From positions 434,001-498,000 of the forward strand of contig CP107216.1 in the NCBI GenBank assembly GCA_025757645.1: 64,000 nt of DNA, written 5' to 3'. Made by a program: the position numbers and the translations under genes. This document shows positions 16,186 through 23,163 of this stretch, piece by piece (the first letter of the stretch is position 1; each line of letters starts with the position of its first letter). The notes beneath the pieces were generated by a model that saw only the letters and a list, made by a program, of their open reading frames with translations, made no database searches and was not told the origin of the DNA. The stretch comes from Clostridiales bacterium (GTDB taxonomy: Bacteria > Bacillota > Clostridia > Oscillospirales > Oscillospiraceae).

Positions 16186-17713
16186 CCGCCCGTGGGAGAC
16201 CATGACGGACGCGGACTTTGAGGCCATGCTGGCCCGGAGCGTCCCCGATGTTCCGCCGGAGGAGATCGTCGCCGAGGTGACACCGTGGCGGCGCGCCATG
16301 AACCGCATCCTCTTTGGCATGGCGCTGTGCGCGATCACCCTGAACTTCCTGTGCCTGAACTACATCCTCCCCGCCGTCGGCACGGTGCTGCTGCTGCTCG
16401 GCTTTCGCGCGCTGCGGCGGGAAAACCGCTGGCTCGGCGGCTGCTTTGCCGTCACCGTGATCCGCGCGGCCTGCTTTTTCGCCACGCTGATCCTGAATAC
16501 GACGATTTTGCAAAGTGCCGTGTTCACGCCCGCCGTCACGACCACGCTCACCGTCATAAACGCAGTGCTGCTCCTCGCCCTGTACTTCTGCTTCTGGCGG
16601 GGGCTGCTGGCGGTGCAGAAAAAGGCGGGCCTGCCCGCGCAGGCCGGCGGCGCGCTCGCGCTGATCGTGTGGTACGCGCTCGTGTGCGTCCTCGCCGCCG
16701 TCCACTACACGGGCTGGATCGTGCCGATCGCCATGCTCGTGGGCTACGGGTGCATCCTCCGCAGCCTTTACCGGCTGTCCGGCGCACTGGACGAGGCCGG
16801 ATACGCCATCGCGCCGGGGCCGGTGCGGGTGACGGACCGGTGCCTCGTGCTCGTGATTGCTGCGGTGCTGGGCATCGGCTGCACGCTCGGGTATCTCTTC
16901 GGCAGCAGCTACCGGATGGACTGGCAGCCCGCGGACACGTCCAAGCAGACACAGACGGAAGCGATCCGGCAGCAGCTGCTGGATCTCGGCTTTCCGGAGG
17001 CTGTGCTCAACGACCTCACGCCGGAGGACATCGCCGCCTGCGACGGCGCGCTGCGCGTCGTGGTCGAAACGGAAGACTATCCCGTCAACGACGGCAGAAA
17101 CGTGCTGTGGGAAACATACAACGAGAAACATGAGCGCTATTACGTGCAGGACACGGTCTACGACGTCAGGGAGCTGCGCCTGACCAGTGTGGGCGTGCAG
17201 CTGCCCGGCGCGCAGGAGACGTGGCGGGTGTACCACCACTTCCTGTGGACGACCGACCCCGGCTTCTGCGGCACGGAGGTGCTCCAGATCTGGCCTGCCG
17301 ATGAAAACATGCAGGATGGATGGCGCTTCGCCGGAGACGTGACCGGCCGCGTGCTGTATGACCGGGACGGGCAGACGTTCACCGCGTCCTACCACACGCT
17401 CGGACGCCAGACCTACACCGCCGACTCCGTGTTCTTTGGGCAGCGGACGAACAGCGACCTGTTCGCGCCCTTTTCCATGCCGCGGCACGCAGAGCACGCG
17501 CGCGGCTATGTCGCCTACACCGCCGCGGCGGTGCAAAGCGGCTATCTGCTCAACAGCTGGTGCAACTACACCCACCAGCAGAGCCTGCTGCAATATCCCG
17601 CCGTGACGGCGATGGAAAAGCGGATGACGTCCGCCTTCGGGAATACCGGTGCGTTTTACACCGTACAGCACGCGCTGCAGTTTTTCCCCGAGGACGCACA
17701 GACGCTGCGATGA
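16178..17713 (+). CDS. Polytopic membrane protein, possible anti-sigma partner
   Basis: 511 residues from the ATG at 16178 (GGAGGTG 6 nt upstream); it overlaps the sigma-factor gene by 8 nt. A short cytoplasmic N-terminus (MTDADFEAMLARSVPDVPPE, a layout like zinc-less anti-sigma domains) is followed by about six hydrophobic helices to residue 245, then a C-terminal region of about 265 residues with many aromatic residues and no obvious motif, probably extracytoplasmic. I do not recognise a named family. Sequestration of the sigma factor with sensing by the C-terminal domain is inferred from position only. Confidence 0.6.
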   Translation: MCDRPWETMTDADFEAMLARSVPDVPPEEIVAEVTPWRRAMNRILFGMALCAITLNFLCLNYILPAVGTVLLLLGFRALRRENRWLGGCFAVTVIRAACFFATLILNTTILQSAVFTPAVTTTLTVINAVLLLALYFCFWRGLLAVQKKAGLPAQAGGALALIVWYALVCVLAAVHYTGWIVPIAMLVGYGCILRSLYRLSGALDEAGYAIAPGPVRVTDRCLVLVIAAVLGIGCTLGYLFGSSYRMDWQPADTSKQTQTEAIRQQLLDLGFPEAVLNDLTPEDIAACDGALRVVVETEDYPVNDGRNVLWETYNEKHERYYVQDTVYDVRELRLTSVGVQLPGAQETWRVYHHFLWTTDPGFCGTEVLQIWPADENMQDGWRFAGDVTGRVLYDRDGQTFTASYHTLGRQTYTADSVFFGQRTNSDLFAPFSMPRHAEHARGYVAYTAAAVQSGYLLNSWCNYTHQQSLLQYPAVTAMEKRMTSAFGNTGAFYTVQHALQFFPEDAQTLR

Positions 17714-17723
17714 GCGCAAAAAA

Positions 17724-17757
17724 AACCGACCCGAACGCTTGTTCGGGTCGGTTTTTC
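17724..17757. terminator. Bidirectional terminator
   Basis: AACCGACCCGAAC / GTTCGGGTCGGTT with a GCTT loop, A-run on the left and T-run on the right. It lies between two convergent genes and can serve both. Confidence 0.92.
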
Positions 17758-17768
17758 TATGCACCGGG

Positions 17769-18470
17769 TCAGGGGTGCGGTTTGTTCTCGCGGTAGGCGG
17801 CCATGATGTCGCGGAAGATCTCGCCGTTGGACGGCGGCGTCCACGTGATAGCGTTGGCGCCTGCTTTGATGGTCTCGAGGATGCTCTCATCCGTCGGGCC
17901 GCCGGTCGCAATGATGGGCACGTCGGGGTGCTGCTCGCGGATGCGGCGCACGACGGCAGGCGTCTCCGCTGCGGCGGAAACGTTGAAGATGTCCGCGCCG
18001 GCGCGGATGCGCTCGTCAAAGTCGGTGTCCGCGCGCGCGACCGTGAGCACGACGGGGATGTCGATCGTCTCGGCCACGTGCGAGACGACGGTGCTGGCCG
18101 TCGGCGCGTTGAGCACGACGCCGGTCGCACCCTGCATCTCGGCGAACATGGCGAGGTTGACCACGCGCTGGCCCTGCGTGAGGCCGCCACCGACGCCGGC
18201 AAACACCGGGATATCGGCCGCGAGCAGCAGCGCCTGCGTGATGATCGGCTGCGGCGTGAACGGGTAGACCGCGATGATGGCGTCCGCGTTCACGTTTTTG
18301 ATGATGGACAGGTCGGTCGAGAACACGAGCGACTTGATACGCTTGCCAAAAATCATGATGCCGCTGCACTGATAGATGACCTCCGGCACGCGCAGGGCAA
18401 ACTTGCGCAGCGTGCCGTCCACGGCCTGCGGCATGGACTTTTTCGGTGGGATTATTTTTTCTTCGTACAT
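17769..18470 (-). CDS. TIM-barrel protein of unknown function
   Basis: 233 residues with alternating hydrophobic strands and a late IIATGGPTDESILETIKAGAN segment that looks like the phosphate-binding end of an (alpha/beta)8 barrel. The central GVGGGLTQGQRVVNLA is also barrel-like. I cannot assign a reaction. Its start overlaps the stop of the M20 hydrolase gene by 19 nt, so the two are cotranscribed and probably act in the same pathway. Confidence 0.6.
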   Translation of the reverse strand: MYEEKIIPPKKSMPQAVDGTLRKFALRVPEVIYQCSGIMIFGKRIKSLVFSTDLSIIKNVNADAIIAVYPFTPQPIITQALLLAADIPVFAGVGGGLTQGQRVVNLAMFAEMQGATGVVLNAPTASTVVSHVAETIDIPVVLTVARADTDFDERIRAGADIFNVSAAAETPAVVRRIREQHPDVPIIATGGPTDESILETIKAGANAITWTPPSNGEIFRDIMAAYRENKPHP

Positions 18471-19621
18471 TTTGACTCACACTCCAGTATCCGTTTGAAC
18501 GTCTCGACGCCGGTCAGCAAAACGCGCTCGTCGAAATTGAAATGACTGCTGTGCAGCGGGGCGGTACCGGTCGGCTCCTGCACGCCGAGGAAGAAAAACA
18601 GGCCCGGGATCTCCTGCTGGTATTCGGCGAAATCCTCCGCCGCCATGACGGGCTCGACCAGGACCGCGTCGTCCATGGAGTCGAGCACGGTGTAAAACTG
18701 CTCCACCAGCTCGCGCGGGTTGCGCACGCTGGGGTAACGGACCTTGCGGTCCATGTCGATCTGCGCGCCGGTGGCCGTCTCGAGCCCCTGCATGAGCGCG
18801 GCGATCTTGTGGCTGAGGGTGCGGTAGAGGTCGTTGCTGAACACGCGCAGCGTGCCGCTGATCGTGACCTCCTCGGCGATAACGTTGTGCGATGTGCCGC
18901 CCTGGATCTTGCCGAGCGTGAGCAGCGCGTCCTGGTGCGGATCGACGTCGCGCGTGATGACGGTCTGCACCATCGTGATGAGCTCCGCCGCAACGACGAT
19001 GGCGTCGATGCCCATCTGCGGCGTGGAGGCGTGGGCGCTCTTGCCGTGGACGGTGATCTCGAAATCGCTCGTCTGCGCCATGAGATAGTCCCAGCGCACG
19101 CCGATCTTGCCCTTCGGCACGGTCGGCCACAGGTGCAGGCCGTAGATGCGGTCGACCTTCGGGTTTTCGAGCGCGCCGTCGTCGATCATGCGCCGCGCGC
19201 CGGCCCAGCCCTCTTCGCCGGGCTGGAACAGCAGGACAATATTACAATGAATGTGCGCGCGATTTTTGGCGATCCAGCGCGCAAAGAGCAAAAGGATCGT
19301 CATATGCCCGTCGTGGCCGCAGCCGTGCATGTTGCCGGGGTGCTGCGAGCAGTAGGGCACGTCATTGGCCTCGTCATTGTGGATGCCGTCCATATCGGCG
19401 CGGAAGGCGATGGTCGTCTCGGCGTCCTTAGCGAAAAACACAGCCTTCACACCGCAGACGGCCGGCGTCTCGATGCGGTCCGGGCCGCACTGCTTCAGCT
19501 CGCGCAGGACATAGGCCTGCGTATCGCGCAGCTGAAAGCCGATCTCGGGAATGCGGTGCAGGTCCTGGCGGATGCGCACCGCGTCGTCATACATGGATTC
19601 GATTTGTTTACTCAGATGCAT
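18452..19621 (-). CDS. M20-family amidohydrolase/peptidase
   Basis: 389 residues from the ATG at 19621 (GGGAG just upstream; an in-frame ATG 12 nt earlier is possible). HGCGHDGHM and the FQPGEEGWAGA segment provide the metal ligands and the catalytic glutamate of M20D enzymes, which hydrolyse N-acyl amino acids or related amides. A dimerisation domain follows at about 180-290, with HGKSAHAS at its start. It is the first gene of a two-gene leftward operon with the TIM-barrel protein. The exact substrate is unknown. Confidence 0.9.
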   Translation of the reverse strand: MHLSKQIESMYDDAVRIRQDLHRIPEIGFQLRDTQAYVLRELKQCGPDRIETPAVCGVKAVFFAKDAETTIAFRADMDGIHNDEANDVPYCSQHPGNMHGCGHDGHMTILLLFARWIAKNRAHIHCNIVLLFQPGEEGWAGARRMIDDGALENPKVDRIYGLHLWPTVPKGKIGVRWDYLMAQTSDFEITVHGKSAHASTPQMGIDAIVVAAELITMVQTVITRDVDPHQDALLTLGKIQGGTSHNVIAEEVTISGTLRVFSNDLYRTLSHKIAALMQGLETATGAQIDMDRKVRYPSVRNPRELVEQFYTVLDSMDDAVLVEPVMAAEDFAEYQQEIPGLFFFLGVQEPTGTAPLHSSHFNFDERVLLTGVETFKRILECESKCTKKK

Positions 19622-19765
19622 ACTTTCTCCCATGGCGCCGGGTAAGCCCGCGCCGCCCGATCTGTCTATATTTTTCTGCACACAGTATACCCAAAATCCG
19701 GCCATGCGTCAATGGGCACGGGGGCGGGCCGTGACCGGTGTCAAGAAAAGTTCACAACTTGTCCC

Positions 19766-19794
19766 TTGCATTTTTCCATACGGTCTGCTAGTAT
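19766..19794 (+). promoter_or_regulatory. Promoter of the SDR gene
   Basis: TTGCAT (19766-19771), 17 nt, TAGTAT (19789-19794), about 45 nt before the ATG. Confidence 0.6.
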
Positions 19795-19839
19795 TTTAGA
19801 AAATACTTAAAAAATTCGAAGAAAACGAAGGCGATCTCC

Positions 19840-20649
19840 ATGTCATCCACCACCGAAGCGCGCGTGGCCGTCATCACCGGCGGCAGTTCGGGCATCGGCC
19901 TGCACGCCGCGCGTGCCCTGCGCGGCCGCGGTCTCAACGTGTATGAGCTCAGCCGCCGCGCCGAAAACGCGGAGCCGGGCGTAACGCACCTGCAGGCAGA
20001 CGTGACGGACGAAGCGCAGGTGAACGCCGCCGTGGCGGAGATTCTGCGCCGCGAGGGGCGCATCGACATTCTCATCAACAATGCGGGCTTCGGCATCTCC
20101 GGCGCGATCGAGTTCACGCCGGCGCAGGAGGCCCGGCGGCAGTTTGATGTGAACTTTTTCGGCATGGTGAACATGAACCATGCAGTCCTGCCCATCATGC
20201 GGCAGCAGGGCGGCGGCCGCATCGTGAACATGAGCTCCGTTGCCGCGCCGATCGCCATTCCGTTTCAGGCGTACTACTCGGCCTCCAAGGCCGCCGTGCG
20301 CACGTATTCGCTCGCGCTCGCAAGCGAGGTGCGTCCCTTCGGCATCGAGGTCTGCGTCATCATGCCGGGTGACATTGCCACCGGCTTCACCGCCGCGCGG
20401 CGCAAGAGCTGCGACGGCGACGATGTCTATCACGGCCGCATCGCGCGCTCCGTCGCCGTGATGGAGCACGACGAGCAGACCGGTATGAGCGCCGAATACG
20501 CCGGGCAGTTCGTGGCCCGGCGCGCCACGCAAAAGCGCGCGAAGCTCATCTGCACGATGGGACACAAGTACGCCCTGTTCGTGTTTCTCATGCGCATCCT
20601 GCCGACCGGGCTTGCGACCCGGATCGTCGGCAAGATCTACGCATCCTGA
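19840..20649 (+). CDS. Short-chain dehydrogenase/reductase
   Basis: 269 residues. The Rossmann nucleotide motif TGGSSGIG lies at 13-20, the NNAG motif follows in LINNAGFG, and the catalytic Y146-x3-K150 is present together with an upstream Ser (MSSVAAP). SDRs oxidise or reduce alcohols, ketones or lipids with NAD(P)H; the hydrophobic C-terminus (FVFLMRILPTGLATRIV) suggests membrane association and perhaps a lipid-like substrate. The gene is single, divergent from the M20 operon. Confidence 0.9.
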   Translation: MSSTTEARVAVITGGSSGIGLHAARALRGRGLNVYELSRRAENAEPGVTHLQADVTDEAQVNAAVAEILRREGRIDILINNAGFGISGAIEFTPAQEARRQFDVNFFGMVNMNHAVLPIMRQQGGGRIVNMSSVAAPIAIPFQAYYSASKAAVRTYSLALASEVRPFGIEVCVIMPGDIATGFTAARRKSCDGDDVYHGRIARSVAVMEHDEQTGMSAEYAGQFVARRATQKRAKLICTMGHKYALFVFLMRILPTGLATRIVGKIYAS

Positions 20650-20820
20650 TCCAACTGCTTTCTTCCCTGCGGCGCAAAATCCCATTGCCACCATCCAGGC
20701 AACTTCCTTCCATCCTTCTCCACCCTGTGCGCCGCGTTTCCCCCCTTCCCGCAGCAGCGGGTCTGCCTCTGGTCCCATCTCAGCCAGAGGCAGTATTTTT
20801 ATGCTCTGCATAAAAATACT
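20650..20820. other. Gap before the tandem repeat, with perfect hairpin
   Basis: No gene is visible. At 20793-20823 CAGTATTTTTATGC pairs perfectly with GCATAAAAATACTG (TCT loop). Just before it GCCTCTGG / CCAGAGGC forms another stem. The arms end with the same ..ATACTGCCCGATCCC sequence that opens each repeat unit, so this looks like a degenerate first member of the array. Confidence 0.6.
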
Positions 20821-21460
20821 GCCCGATCCCATCCGAGGCGGGCCTTGCCCCCTCGGGCTCCCCTGCGGCTCTGTAACCATAAGATTCAGCGCGTCTGTCG
20901 CGCCTCGGTGGTCTATTTTTTTATTTATTTTCTTCGAAAATAAATACCGCCCGATCCCATCCGAGGCGGGCCTTGCCCCCTCGGGCTCCTCTGCGGCTCT
21001 GGTGCCATGAGACGCAGTGCATCTGTCGCGCCTCGGTGGTCTATTTTTTTATTTATTTTCTTCGAAAATAAATACTGCCCGATCCCATCCGAGGCGGGCC
21101 TTGCCCCCTCGGGCTCCCCTGCGGCTCTGTAACCATAAGATTCAGCGCGTCTGTCGCGCCTCGGTGGTCTATTTTTTTATTTATTTTCTTCGAAAATAAA
21201 TACCGCCCGATCCCATCCGAGGCGGGCCTTGCCCCCTCGGGCTCCTCTGCGGCTCTGGTGCCATGAGACGCAGTGCATCTGTCGCGCCTCGGTGGTCTAT
21301 TTTTTTATTTATTTTCTTCGAAAATAAATACTGCCCGATCCCATCCGAGGCGGGCCTTGCCCCCTCGGGCTCCCCTGCGGCTCTGGTACCATGAGACTCA
21401 GTGCATCTGTCGCGCCCCGGTGGTCCGTTCTTTTATCTATTTTCTCCGAAAATAAATACT
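20821..21460. repeat. Tandem array of five 128-bp units
   Basis: The anchor GCCCGATCCCATCCGAGG recurs at 20821, 20949, 21077, 21205 and 21333, always exactly 128 nt apart, and the anchor's first six bases return at 21461. Units 1 and 3 look identical and units 2 and 4 look identical, so a 256-bp two-unit block has been duplicated; unit 5 is more diverged. Each unit holds two hairpins: CCGAGGCGGGCC/GCCCCCTCGG and an AT-rich TTTATTTTC-TTC-GAAAATAAA. The array fills the space between two convergent genes and short frames within it show no coding character. Confidence 0.92.
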
Positions 21461-21473
21461 GCCCGACCTTATA

Positions 21474-21515
21474 AAAAACCTCCACACTGCGCAAACAGTG
21501 CGGAGGTTTTTTTAT
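21474..21515. terminator. Terminator after the GNAT gene (bidirectional)
   Basis: CCTCC-A-CACTG pairs with CAGTG-C-GGAGG around GCGCAAA-type loop bases, flanked by A-run and T-run. It directly precedes the last codon of the leftward acetyltransferase gene. Confidence 0.85.
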
Positions 21516-21519
21516 AACA

Positions 21520-22026
21520 TTACGCCAGAAACGGCGAGCGCATATACCGCTTGCGCAGAAAGATGTTGCCGCCCTTCGGCGGGCCGATCTGCGTGAAGCC
21601 AGCCGACTCGAACATGGCCAGCGCGATGCGGTTGGTGTGATACACGTGCGTGACGATCTGCTCGAACGACTGCGCGGCCGCCAGTTCCTCCACGGCGCGG
21701 AGCATCGCATTGCCCCAGCCGTGGCCGCGGCAGGCCGGATAGACGAAAAAGTCGTTGATGAACACCGTCTCCGGCTCGGTCGTGTCGCACCAGAGCTCGC
21801 CGACGGTCTCACCGCCGGACTCGGCCGCGAGCAGGTAGTTGCGCGGCGTTTCCGCGCCCTGCGGCAGCATCTCGTCGAGCGCGCCCTGCGCCTCGGTGAG
21901 CGCGTGCTCCTCTGTGTCCGTGGCGCGGGCGAAGAGCAGCTCCTGCGCGTAGCGCGCGATATTGCGCTGCCGGAACGGCTCGAATTCCTCCGCCGTGAGC
22001 ACGCGGAGATCTACACTTTGTCCCAT
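21520..22026 (-). CDS. GNAT-family N-acetyltransferase
   Basis: 168 residues. VYPACRGHGWGNAML is the acetyl-CoA pyrophosphate-binding motif A (R/Q-x-x-G-x-G/A), and NRIALAMFESAGF is the typical motif B end. GNAT enzymes acetylate amines on small molecules or proteins; the substrate is unknown. It is the last gene of the long leftward run that begins at dnaA, 13 nt after the preceding gene. Confidence 0.88.
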   Translation of the reverse strand: MGQSVDLRVLTAEEFEPFRQRNIARYAQELLFARATDTEEHALTEAQGALDEMLPQGAETPRNYLLAAESGGETVGELWCDTTEPETVFINDFFVYPACRGHGWGNAMLRAVEELAAAQSFEQIVTHVYHTNRIALAMFESAGFTQIGPPKGGNIFLRKRYMRSPFLA

Positions 22027-22039
22027 ATTGTCCTCCTGT

Positions 22040-22732
22040 TTACGCCTCCGGCTGGATCATGCGCCGCGCGTTGACAGGCGGCAGCAGATCGCCGTACAGA
22101 TCCCGCAGCAGCAGCTGCGCCACGGGCGTGATGTCCTCCGTGCTCTGGCATGGGCGCAGATACAGCGCCGCCGGCTGCCCGCCCCAGCGGAAGCGGAAGC
22201 CCGTGTCGCGGTAGCCGTTTTTCGTGAGCAGCCGCTCGCGCTCCGGCAGCGCCACGCACGTGCGGCTCTGGCAATAGAGAATGCCCTTCTTACCGGCGTA
22301 GCAGCGCGCGATGAGTTCCATGGCCACGCGGCCGAGCAGCTGCCCGCGCAGATACGGATAGATCGTGAGCGCGTGCACGAGCACGTAGCCATACGGCGAG
22401 CAGACCGTCACGAGCGCATAGCCCGCCTCGCGCCTGTCGTCCGCGCGGAAGAGCAGCAGCTCCATGCGCCGGCGCACCATGGCGCTGGCGATGACGGCTT
22501 CCGGCAGCAGCTCGGGCGCGTCAAACGTGCGCTTCATGTCCGGATACAGGCGCACGAGGTCCGTGAGCCTGCCCTTTTCCAGATGCAGCTTGCGGATCGG
22601 CGGCAGCTGCTGCAGCAGCTCCTCGAGACCAAACAGCTGCTCGTCCGGCTCCCAGTTGCCGGCCGTGTCCTGCACCGGAGCCTGTGCCCGCGGTGAAAAA
22701 TGGACGATCTTCGGTTCGTTCGGCTCTGTCAT
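22040..22732 (-). CDS. Unrecognised protein with GNAT-like features
   Basis: 230 residues, not matched to a named family. The middle segment LTIYPYLRGQLLGRVAMEL looks like a degenerate GNAT motif A, and the following text (YAGKKGILYCQSRTCVALPERERLLTKNGY) like motif B, so a divergent acetyltransferase is likely. Its start overlaps the rnhA stop by 4 nt and it is followed by a clear GNAT gene. Function is not assigned. Confidence 0.5.
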   Translation of the reverse strand: MTEPNEPKIVHFSPRAQAPVQDTAGNWEPDEQLFGLEELLQQLPPIRKLHLEKGRLTDLVRLYPDMKRTFDAPELLPEAVIASAMVRRRMELLLFRADDRREAGYALVTVCSPYGYVLVHALTIYPYLRGQLLGRVAMELIARCYAGKKGILYCQSRTCVALPERERLLTKNGYRDTGFRFRWGGQPAALYLRPCQSTEDITPVAQLLLRDLYGDLLPPVNARRMIQPEA

Positions 22733-23163
22733 GCAAACTTCTCCCTTTCCGCGACGGCCAGCGCGTCGCAGCGGTTGTTGTACACATTGTCGGCGTGACC
22801 CTTGACCCAGAAAAACTGCACCTTGTGCGTCTGGAGCAGCCCGTCGAGCGTCTGCCAGAGGTCGACGTTTTTCAGCTCGCCGTCCTTGCGGCGCCAGCCC
22901 TTCTGCTTCCAGCCGCGCAGCCAGCCGAGGTTAATGGCGTTGGCGAGATACTGGCTGTCCGTATACAGCGACACCTGACACGGCTCGTGCAGGCTCTGCA
23001 GCGCCGTGATCGCGCCGAGCAGCTCCATGCGGTTGTTCGTCGTGGACGGCTCGCCGCCGGAGAGCTCCTTTTCATGCGCGCCGTATTTCAGGATGGCGCC
23101 CCAGCCGCCGGGGCCGGGGTTGCCGGAGCAGGCCCCGTCGGTATAGATCGTGACCTGCTTCAT
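22729..23163 (-). CDS. rnhA: Ribonuclease HI
   Basis: 144 residues with all four catalytic acids: D9 (YTDGACSGNPGPGG), E47 (NNRMELLG), D69 (YTDSQY) and D133 (NNRCDALA). RNase HI removes RNA from RNA-DNA hybrids, including primers and R-loops. It starts inside the gyrA stop region (4-nt overlap), tying it to the gyrase operon next to the origin. Confidence 0.96.
   Translation of the reverse strand: MKQVTIYTDGACSGNPGPGGWGAILKYGAHEKELSGGEPSTTNNRMELLGAITALQSLHEPCQVSLYTDSQYLANAINLGWLRGWKQKGWRRKDGELKNVDLWQTLDGLLQTHKVQFFWVKGHADNVYNNRCDALAVAEREKFA

Noticed and set aside
20821..21460. Repeated 60-codon rightward frames within the 128-bp array
   Set aside because: They exist only because the repeat period is fixed; no ribosome sites, hairpin sequences dominate, and unit 5 differs without codon-wise conservation.
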